In this document: piece after piece, positions 52,869-61,548 of the stretch
Position numbering within the stretch: the first letter of the stretch is position 1
Layout: the number at the start of each line of letters is the position of its first letter
DNA from: Amorphophallus konjac
Lineage: Eukaryota > Streptophyta > Magnoliopsida > Alismatales > Araceae
Reading direction: 5' to 3'
Length of the DNA stretch: 64,000 nt
Assembly: GCA_022559845.1 (NCBI GenBank)
Contig: CM040120.1
Coordinates: 309,106,740 to 309,170,739, forward strand
Program-made: the position numbers and the translations under genes
Notes under the pieces: model-generated
Told to the model about the DNA's origin: nothing
What the model saw: only the letters and a program-made list of their open reading frames with translations
The model's database searches: none

Positions 52869-54980
52869 TTGCAATTGCCTGAAGGAATCCAAGGGCAACA
52901 CGATGAGGACATCGAGGTCCTAGAACTCGATGATGATATACTCATTGATCTTCAGCCAGCACCTCCGAAAATCGAGGATGGAGGTCAAGCCACGGTTGAC
53001 GAATTAATAGAGGTTAACCTGGGGAGTGAAGATGACCCCCGACCTACTTTTCTTAGTGCCCAACTCCCTTCAGAAGAGCGGGTGTTATATATCCAGCTCC
53101 TACAAGAGTTCTGGGATTGCTTTGCCTGGAGCTACAAAGAAATGCCAGGGCTCAGTCTTGAAGTTTCACAACATGAGTTGGGTGTGAATCCTGAGGTGGA
53201 GCTAGTGAAGCAGCCGCCACGGCGTATGAGGCCAGAGCTCATCACCCAGATATGTAAGGAAGTTGACAAGCTGATTGATGTAGGCTTTGTCGAAGAAAAT
53301 CAATACACCACATGGCTGGCCAATATTGTGCCTGTCAAAAAGAAGAATGGACAGATCCGGATATGTGTGGATTTCTGGGATTTAAATAAGACCTATCCAA
53401 ATGATGACTTTCCAGTGCCAATAATGGAAGTCATGATAGATGCCACGACCGGTCACGAGATCCTCTCCTTCATGGATGGTTCGTCCAGTTACAATCAGAT
53501 ATGGATCGCGAGGCATGATCGGGTTCATACTGCTTTTAGGACCCCCAAGGGAATCTACCACTACAAGAGGATGTCGTTTGGGCTGAAGAATGCCGGTGCA
53601 ACCTATCAGTGGGTAATGACCCAAATTTTTGATGAGCAGCTCTACCACAAGGTCGAGTGCTACATAGACGACCTGGTTGTCAAGACAAGAAAGAAGGAAG
53701 ATCATCTATAAGATCTTCGAATTATATTGCAGCGGCTCAGGCAATATGAGCTGAAGATGAACCCGCTAAAGTGTGCCTTTGGGGTGTCCAGCGACAAATT
53801 CCTAGGTTTCATTGTCAGGCATCGGGGAATTGAAATAGACCCCGCAAAGATCAGGGCAATTCAAGAGCTACCTCCACCGAGAAACCTCTCTGAGCTTCGA
53901 TCCCTCCAAGGCCGGCTCGCCTATATCCGGTGATTCATATCCAACCTGTCAGGGCGGTGTCGCCCTTTTCACAAGTTAATGATGAAGGATGTTCCATTTT
54001 ATTGGGATGAAGGATGTTCCATTTTATTGGGATGAAGAATGCCAGACGGCTTTTGACAAGCTGAAGAATTATCTGAGAACTCCTCTAGTGCTTGGTGCGC
54101 CGGTGAAAGGGCAGCCACTAATTCTATATATAGTAGCCACACACTATTCTCTGGAGGCAATGCTGGCCCAAGATAATGAAGAAGGAAAAGAACAGACCCT
54201 CTACTATCTTAGCCGAAGGTTGGTGAGAACTGAAGAAAAATACACCTACATTGAGAAGGTCTGCTTGGCTCTAGTTTTCACAGCTAAGAAGCTCCGACAC
54301 TACATGTTGTCACATGTGATCAAGCTGATATCCAAAGTAGATCCGCTGAGGTACATTCTATCTCAACCGGCACTTAAAGGCCGCTTAGGCAAATGGGCGG
54401 TAATTCTCATGGAGTTTGATATCTCCTACGTGCCGCGGAAAGCTGTCAAAGACCAGGCTATCGCGGATTTCTTTGCCGCACGCCCGGTGCCTGAAGACTA
54501 CCCACTAGAGGCAGAACTCCCTGAATATGAGACCCTGGAAGCAGATCAAGTGCAGCATACCCTCTGGCAATTGTACTTTGATGGTGCCTCTAGAATTGAC
54601 ACTCCAGCGACCGGAGCAGCTAGGGTCAGAGCTGGTGCAGGTATAGTCCTAAAGTCCCCCGAGGAGGAGGTCATATATACCTCTTGTTCGATAAACAAGC
54701 CTTGTACAAACAACGAGGCTGAATATGGGGCTTTAATTATTGGGCTGCAAATTGCCCTCTCCATGGGAATCCGGATGCTCGAGGTGTTTGGAGACTCTAT
54801 GCTGGTCGTGAAGCAAGTTGGAGGAGAATTTGAGGTCCAGAAGCTAGAGCTCCTTCCCTATCACCAATTGGTGTTACGCCTGATGGCGAAATTTTATCTC
54901 ATCCAAATGAAGCATGTTAACTGAGGACAGAATGCTCAGGCAGACGCCCTCGCAAAGTTGGCAAGTTCCTTGGCAGTCCC
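52869..54980 (+). pseudogene. pol: Element C reverse transcriptase and RNase H
   Basis: The RT frame starts before 52869 with VDELIEVNLGSEDDPRPTF, the lead-in also seen in A. Palm motifs are QIRICVDFWDLNKTYPNDDF, SFGLKNAGATYQ and catalytic YIDDL. Stops are at 53709 and 53931. A 25-bp tandem duplication (53985-54034) shifts the frame once. The first RNase H is followed by the Tat-type second one (YFDGASRID, NNEAEYGALIIGL, FGDSMLVVKQ, then ADALAKLASS after a stop at 54922). Confidence 0.88.
53985..54034. repeat. 25-bp tandem duplication in the C RT-RNase H linker
   Basis: AAGGATGTTCCATTTTATTG plus GGATG occurs twice in direct succession. Reading frames before and after differ by exactly this 25-bp (+1) step, and the downstream frame then stays constant to the end of integrase at 56379. 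Confidence 0.95.
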
Positions 54981-55161
54981 GCTTGATCATAGCCTGAATA
55001 TAACTGTCATCAACAGACAAGTCCCCAGCATGATAGAAATCCCAGCAAAGGGAGAAGAAGATGAAGTTATGGTCGTAGAGGAAGTCCGACAGTTTGATTG
55101 GTAGGAGAATCTCCTATGCTAGTTCCAGCACCGACAGCTCCCAAAGGAAAAAGAACAAAGA

Positions 55162-56379
55162 ATGAAATTAATCAGGATCAAGGATTCTTATGAAATAAGG
55201 GGCGGAACGTTGTTCCGGATAATGGCGGATGCCCGAAGTAAAATCTTGCTTCGTTGCTTGTCCACGAAGGAGGCTTGGCAGGTAATGCAAGAAATTCATG
55301 TCGGGTCAGCCGGGGCACACCAGGCCGATCCGAAGATGAAAATTGAAATAAAGAAATTGGGCTACTATTGGCCCACTATGTTCGATGGCTGCTGCAAGTT
55401 CGCCAAAGCTTGTCAGAAATGCCAAGAACACGCCACCGTGTCAAAAAGGCCACCAGTGCCACTGCATCCCACCATCCCGAGTTGGTCGTTTGCCCAATGG
55501 GGCACAGACGTGGTAGGTCCTCTGCCAGCATCGTCATCAGGGTGCAAATATATCTTGGTGGCCATGGACTACTTCTCCAGATGGGCGGAAGCGATAGCGC
55601 TAAGGGAAGTGACCAGGGAGCTGGTCGCCAAGTTCTTCCGATAAAACATAATATTCCGGTTTGGGGCCCCCAGCCGCATTATCCCCAATAATGGCAGCCA
55701 TTTCAGAAACCAGAAGGTATATCGACTGTATGATAAATACAAAATTGATTGGAGGACATCATCCCCCTACAATCCCCAAGCCAATGGGCTCGCAGAAGCC
55801 TTCAACAAAACGCTTTGCACTTTGCTGGTGAAGATTGTTAATTCCTATAAGAAGGATTGGGAAGAAAGGATGTACGAAGCACTGTAGGCTTATCGTACAG
55901 TTTATAAAACCCCAACTGGATGCTCACTGTTTTCCCTCGTATATGGGTCAGAGGCGGTGGTACTGATTGAACTGGAGGTTCCATCTCTGCGGGTCGCCAT
56001 TCAACATGATCGGGCTAGTAGCGAATTAACTAATATAGAGACGAGATTGGAGGAGCTTGCTGAACTGGAAGGAAAGTGACTCCGTGCCCATCAAAATATT
56101 CAATTATACCAAACTCGCATGGCCCGTGCTTTTGACAAGCTGGTCAATGAGCGAGAATTCAAGAAAGGCGACATTGTTATGGTCAAAAGAAGAGAAGTGA
56201 TGACAGCCAACCCTAAAGGAAAGTTGACTGAAAATTGGGTGGGCATATATGTCGTACATCGGGTCTACGAAGGAGGCGCTTATGTCCTTGTAGATCACAA
56301 GGGTGCAGTCCAATTCTCCCCTCTCAACGGGAGGCATATGAAACCATACCGGGCGATCGCGCCAATGCCTGAAGACTAA
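55162..56379 (+). pseudogene. int: Element C integrase
   Basis: The zinc module (GSAGAHQADPKM..CQKCQEHA) is complete. The core begins GTDVVGPLP with the first Asp. The second catalytic Asp is Asn in IIPNNGSHF. The Glu is present in NGLAEAFNK. Stops occur near 55642, 55885 and 56077. The C-terminal domain (FKKGDIVMVKRR, NWVGIYVVHRV, PLNGRHMKPYRA) ends at 56377. No chromodomain, as in A. Confidence 0.87.
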
Positions 56380-56434
56380 ACAAGTTCAAAATAACCCATG
56401 GCCCAAACATAGTTCCACCGGGTGATAACATTCC

Positions 56435-56790
56435 CAACGGACTTTACGTCCATATGGATGAAGAAAACCTTTTTTTGCTCGGGCATTAGCCCCATGCCCG
56501 TGAATATTACTCAACAATGCCTCCAACGGACCTTACGTCCATTTGGGTGGCGAAGAAACCTTCCTTTCCACAAGCATTAACCACATGCCCGTAAATATTA
56601 CTCAACAATGCCTCCAACGGACCTTACATCCATCTGGGTGGTGAAGAAACCTTCTTTTGCACAAGCATTAACCCCATGCCTGAGAATATTATTCAACAAC
56701 GCCTCCAATGGACCTTACGTCCGTATGGGTGAAGGAGAACTTTCCCTTGAAAACCACTACGCAATGCCCCTAACGAACCTTATGTCTGCC
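56435..56790. repeat. ~90-bp tandem repeat, 3' region of C
   Basis: CAACGGACCTTACGTCC-type units start at 56435, 56524, 56615 and 56706 (periods 89-91), with a degenerate fifth near 56770. No coding character. Confidence 0.88.
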
Positions 56791-56807
56791 CGGGTGAGAA
56801 ATTATAT

Positions 56808-57397
56808 CCCTTGCGTTGGTATTTGTCCTTACCAACGAATGAACCCCTTTTCTGGCGCAAGGCTTTGTGCCCTAGCCGTCCACTTATACCATATTGCCAT
56901 TACGGGCCTTACGCCCGAGTCGGCAGAAATTCTATCCCTTGCATTGGTATTTGTCCTTACCAATAAATGAACCCCTTTTCTGGCGCAAGGTTCTATGCCC
57001 TAGCCGTCCACTTATACCATATTGCTATTGCGGGCCTTACGCCTGAATCCACAGAAATTCTATCCCTTGCATTGGCATTAGTCCTTGCCAACAAATAAAC
57101 CCTCTTCCGGCGCAAGGCTTCATGCCTTAGCTGTCCACTTATACCATATTGCCATTATGGGCCTTACGCCCAAGTCGGCAGAAATTCTATCACTTGCGTT
57201 GGCATTAATCCTTGCCAACGAATAAACCCTCTTTCGACGCAAGGCTTCGTGCCCCAGCCGTCTACTTACGCAATATTGCCATTGCGGGCCTTACGCCCAA
57301 ATCGATAGAAATTCTATCCCTTGCGTTGGCATTAGTCCTTGCCAACGAATAAACCCTCTTTCGGCGCAAGGCTTCGTGCCCCAGTCATCTACTTACG
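56808..57397. repeat. ~128-bp tandem repeat, 3' region of C
   Basis: CCCTTGCGTTGGTATT-type landmarks recur at 56808, 56936, 57064, 57191 and 57318 (periods 127-128). Each unit holds GGCGCAAGGCTTCGTGCC and GGGCCTTACGCCC. The array is cut by element E at 57398. Tat-lineage 3' regions are known sources of satellite DNA. Confidence 0.9.
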
Positions 57398-58429
57398 TGT
57401 CACGTCCCAAATCGATAGCAGTGGAACGTGTCATTTGCTCGGAACGTGGCAGTTAAACAGTCGAGTCAATCAGAGCATAATCATAAGACAAGATGTAATT
57501 GAACAAAATAGACTTTTCATTCCAATTATAAGTTTATTACAACTTGGACCCAAATAACAAGAAAAGACTCAATAAAGGAAAAATTACAGTGAGACACTTG
57601 ACTAGACTTAACATAAGACACAAGATAGCCTGACTAGATGGTTCGTCTAGATGTTGGGGTACTCATCACTCTTGCCCTTGCCCATCCTGTGAGGTCTCAT
57701 CGTCACTAAGGTCATTACCTGAAAAATATTGAAATACACCAGGTGAGCGAACGCTCAGTAGGACTTAATATCTCTAGCTCCAAGCTAGCTTTATGTCAAT
57801 TACAATTTAACATGCTCATGTAGGTCATGCAAGATATAGAAATCAAGAACTATAGATAAATTCACGAACTATGAGAATAGACAAGGTGATGTACACTTTC
57901 CAGAGATATAAGAACAAGTTGATTGATGAAAGAATATATCAAGAACTTTCATGACGAGATAACAAGTACTATCAATAAGATGATTCAAGAACATTCACAA
58001 TGAACTTTAAACAATATAGAAGTAGAGGAATCACTTCTACTAGAACTATGTAGGATTGGCCAATACACTTGGGACATCACAACAATATGACAACCCCAAA
58101 TGGAAAAGTCGTAAACCAATTTTGCTATATTTGGTGAATGCCAGCACCCGATCATTCATGATACCGGTACACGTTTGGACTTTGCCTCATCCATGGAATC
58201 AGATCAGGACCCCTTATTTTTTTATACACTAGCATTAAAATGTCATTTGTTTGGGACCCATAGCACCGACAATATCTAGACCAATTCCACTTTAATGGCC
58301 AAGCGATTTCAAGGACCACCAAGTATGTAAGAACAATAGTGTAGATTCATGGAATTCAAGGACAAAATTATAGACAAGATGATGTGGTGATGATCTCCAC
58401 GAAAATCATGACAATCGCAAAAACTGGGA

Positions 58430-58640
58430 TGAATAGCGCCCACTCAGGCGGTCGCAATTTAAAGAAACAGCGCACATATGCACGGTCGCCTAATCTGTGA
58501 ATAGCACAAGCTTGAAGAAGTCGCGCCCACGTACAGGGTCGCTCATTCAATAAGTGCCCACTCATGAGGTCGCTGATATTTTGAAAAGAACGACAACTAG
58601 AACGGTCGCTAATTCAATTAGCAGCCACCTCCAGGTTTCC
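58430..58640. repeat. GCGCCCAC..GGTCGC word repeats in LTR E
   Basis: Five imperfect repeats of a 40-45 bp unit in which GCGCCCAC or GCCCAC is followed 8-12 nt later by GGTCGC. One isolated copy of the right part (AGGGTCGTTCATTC) lies at 59936. This is the E family's counterpart of the word arrays in the other LTRs. Confidence 0.65.
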
Positions 58641-59299
58641 CATTCAAACAGAGACAGATTTCTCACAGAATCACCAGAACAGTGTTCTATGAGGGTCGGG
58701 TGTCATGTTTTCTTTTGAGTGACATGACCAACAGGGTTTCAGGGTTTTGATGGTACAACCAGCTCAGACGGCCTTGAGGGGATCCAAGGCTACGTGGAGA
58801 CTTACGGAGGTCCCAATGAAGAAAGCATCAGTCCGAAGGAAGGAATATCCCGCGGAGGGTCCAATCGTCACCAAGAATTGATTGTGTAAGCGATAGAAAA
58901 TAAAACATGGACTCCATCTACGGACTGAGATGAGACTGCCAATAGATCCAGCGATAAGGGTCAAAACTAGATAAATCATGAGATAAAGACTATGTCTCTT
59001 TGAACCGATGTCAATTTCTATTTAATTTATTATTTAATAAAATAATGTTTCTTTAAAAGGATGCTTATCCAAATTTGATGTCGTGGTTGTGGACGTGTAT
59101 TCTATATATTATATATATAAATATATATATTTTTCCTTTGAAAGAATAAAAGATGAAGGTGGGGTCTTTTAAGAGGAAAAGTAAGAGAAGGGGAAATATA
59201 TATATGCATATAGGGTATATAAGCTAATATGGGTTTTACAAGATTGGTGGAAAAGTCTTCATGAATTAACAATGCACTTTGTCGTTATTTATTTAACAT

Positions 59300-60180
59300 G
59301 GTACAATTAAGTGAATAGTGTCACCTTTTATTTAAGAGAAAATTAACAAAATAAATTATATGAAAACTAAGAGAAAAATTCAAGGATCTTAACCCTGAAA
59401 TATCATTATTTAATACTATCTGATTTAAAAGATAAAAATCATCAAAGATGATTTGGTAGTTTAACTCATGAACAGTGCCACTTTCTAATTTTAAATCTTT
59501 TCATGTATCTTAATACATGAAAATTAAGAGTAAAATGTGAGAATTTTAAAAATATATTTATCAAAAAAAATTGATATAAGCTTGCATGATTATAAATCTT
59601 TAACCATGTGTTAACTTTCACGTAAATATAATAACGTGAAAACATAGTTTTTGCATGCATGCTAAGTCACAGTGAACCTCGTTATATATATACATATATC
59701 TATTTCAGGAAAATAATGCCTTTATATCAGGGCGTTCTTTAATTATGCGACCCAGTCATGGTGGCCTATTGCATTTCTTAAATGTTATTATATATATATA
59801 TATATATATTCTTGACATAATAAGGAAAGAAAGTTGAATAAAGACAAGAGGGGGAATCATATAGGGCATAAAGACAATATGATGTTTTTTAGGTGGATTG
59901 TGAGCAACCTTCACAAGAATGAACGACCAAGCATAGGGTCGTTCATTCTTTTAACATAAACACTGGGATGAATAGTGACACTTTTAATTTATAAATAAAA
60001 TATATGAAAAATAAGAGAAAAATATAGGGATTTTAATCATATGCATATCAAGATCTTATCTTGTCCGGTTTACTAGATATACAATTTTGAAGTTAAAATG
60101 ATATTTTAACGGAATAAACAGGGTCACTTTTATTCCAGCATGATTTTAATAAAAGAAAATCATGAAAAATATCAAAAAAA
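59300..60180. repeat. Degenerate GAATAGTGTCACYTTT repeats in LTR E
   Basis: Four AT-rich copies begin near 59313, 59469, 59967 and 60114. Each starts with (GAATA or GAACA)..GTCACTTT and is followed by ATGAAAA(C/T)TAAGAGAAAAAT. They explain the long U3 of E; no coding. Confidence 0.6.
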
Positions 60181-61435
60181 TCTAGAGATCATAAAAACAT
60201 GCACTTTACTATTTATATTAACATGGTTCATTGGATATAAAATTTTAAACGTTACCACGGTTATTAACTAACACAAAAGATTCATATTTTCTTTTAACAA
60301 AACACGCAACAGGGATCATGGAATAATGCTACGTGCACTATCGTCTAGCATGCAATCTTAGTCTTGGTTTTGCTTGGGAGATTGTCTACCTTTCACGTTG
60401 CTTTAACCGGGACAAGAAAGAAGAAGTAACATAGAATGTAGACCGCAACAACCGGAAGAAGAAGAAGACGATGACCAGGGAAGAAGCCTTGCTTCTTCAC
60501 TGCTTTCTCATCAACAGCAGCAGTCACTCGTTCAGCAACGGCAGCGACTACGGCATCACCCTTCGCGCTCGGATGGAAACAAAGGATGCAGCAGCACGTC
60601 CACGGCAAAGAAGTAGCTTCCTTCGTCCAACAATAGCAGTCGCCGCACGTACAAAGCAGTGGCCGCAGCACTTAACATGCAACAGACGGACGAAGGGACG
60701 ACGAACGACGATCCACGGAAAGGAGAAAGACCCACGGCAGCAGGAGGAAGCCTCCACATGCTTGACGATGGGTTGGTTTTATAGGAAAAGAGTGATAATA
60801 CTAAGGAGGGTCAAAAGCTTAACAAGGCATGGTCTTTACACCTTGCCTTATGTTACTCTAAATTTTCCATAGTGTGAGCCACCAGCTATATTTTCACATA
60901 AAAACCCTAAAGCTTCCATACAAGTTTGATCGTGCCTTTAGAAGCGAACCCCCACTCCAAGCACTTCACGTCGGTGCCCACGAAGCCCATGTATTTATTT
61001 ACACACCTAAACCCAACCCCTTCACGTTAGAGTTCACTAAGCCCATTTACCGTTGTTTTTCTTAGGTCTAGTCTTTAGATCTTGATTAAGGCCCACTGAT
61101 ACGTGAAGCCCATTAGTTAAACATGTTAAAGTTATATTAAGTTTTATCTAATTGAACCGGTAGAACTATATATAGAGAGAGACCTTCTTTCCTTTATTTA
61201 GTTATCTTCCTTATTCATTTTCATGTTGTCTCGGGTATCAGAGTCGGGTTCGATCCTGTGAATATATATATATATATTTAAGCCTCAAATAGATAAAAGG
61301 ATATATCAAATTTTAAATTCTCAAATATTTATTTTAGATATATTTATCGAAATTTTTATTAACCACTATTATTCCATGACTAATATTTATAGTTATTTTT
61401 TATTTATTTCCTATTTAAATTTTCGGGATGTTACA

Positions 61436-61548
61436 CCATCTCCCACTTAAAAGAATTTGATCCCCAAATTCACATGATTCTCATTTCAAAGTTAGTGGAG
61501 TAAAATCACCATATCCAAAACATGTATTATAGCTAGATCATTCTCATA
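61436..61548 (-). other. Remnant of E interior (polypurine tract and end of pol)
   Basis: Minus strand: GTGAATTTGGGGATCAAATT then CTTTTAAGTGGGAGATGG. The end of Tekay/Del interiors typically reads GAATTTCGGGGACGAAATTC then a purine tract. Only about 110 bp remain before plus-strand RT sequence of F begins, so the E interior is lost at a rearrangement or deletion junction near 61548. Confidence 0.6.

Larger units (their letters stand above)
46953..57397 (+). mobile_element. Element C: Tat-lineage gypsy interior, cut by E
   Basis: Primer site, gag, protease, RT, RNase H, integrase and a tandem-repeat 3' region in the Ty3/gypsy order, with the second RNase H of the Tat lineage. It is related to B by gag similarity. 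The 3' LTR is not in the window because element E starts at 57398 inside the tandem repeats. Many stops and at least four frame changes make it a dead copy. Confidence 0.85.
57398..61435 (-). repeat. Element E: 4.0-kb Tekay/Del-type LTR, minus orientation
   Basis: Read on the minus strand it starts TGTAACATCCCGAAAATTT (61435) and ends TTTGGGACGTGACA (57398). The part near 57720-57780 (CTGAGCGTTCGCTCACCTGG, then TTTTTCAGGTAATGA) is wording I recall from Tekay/Del chromovirus LTRs. The tract directly before its start (CTTTTAAGTGGGAGATGG, 61453-61436) fits a polypurine tract, so this would be the 3' LTR of a minus-strand element. The outer edge lies inside the tandem repeats of C; the left flank is TTACG but no partner duplication is in the window. 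Confidence 0.72.

Noticed and set aside
60393..60872. Small ORFs on both strands near 60.5 kb
   Set aside because: Inside the LTR of E, mutually overlapping, low complexity, no motif.
61230..61260. GGGTATCAGAG as a plus-strand primer-binding site for F
   Set aside because: It differs from TGGTATCAGAGC at key bases, lies inside LTR E, and the following sequence is not a Tekay gag leader.
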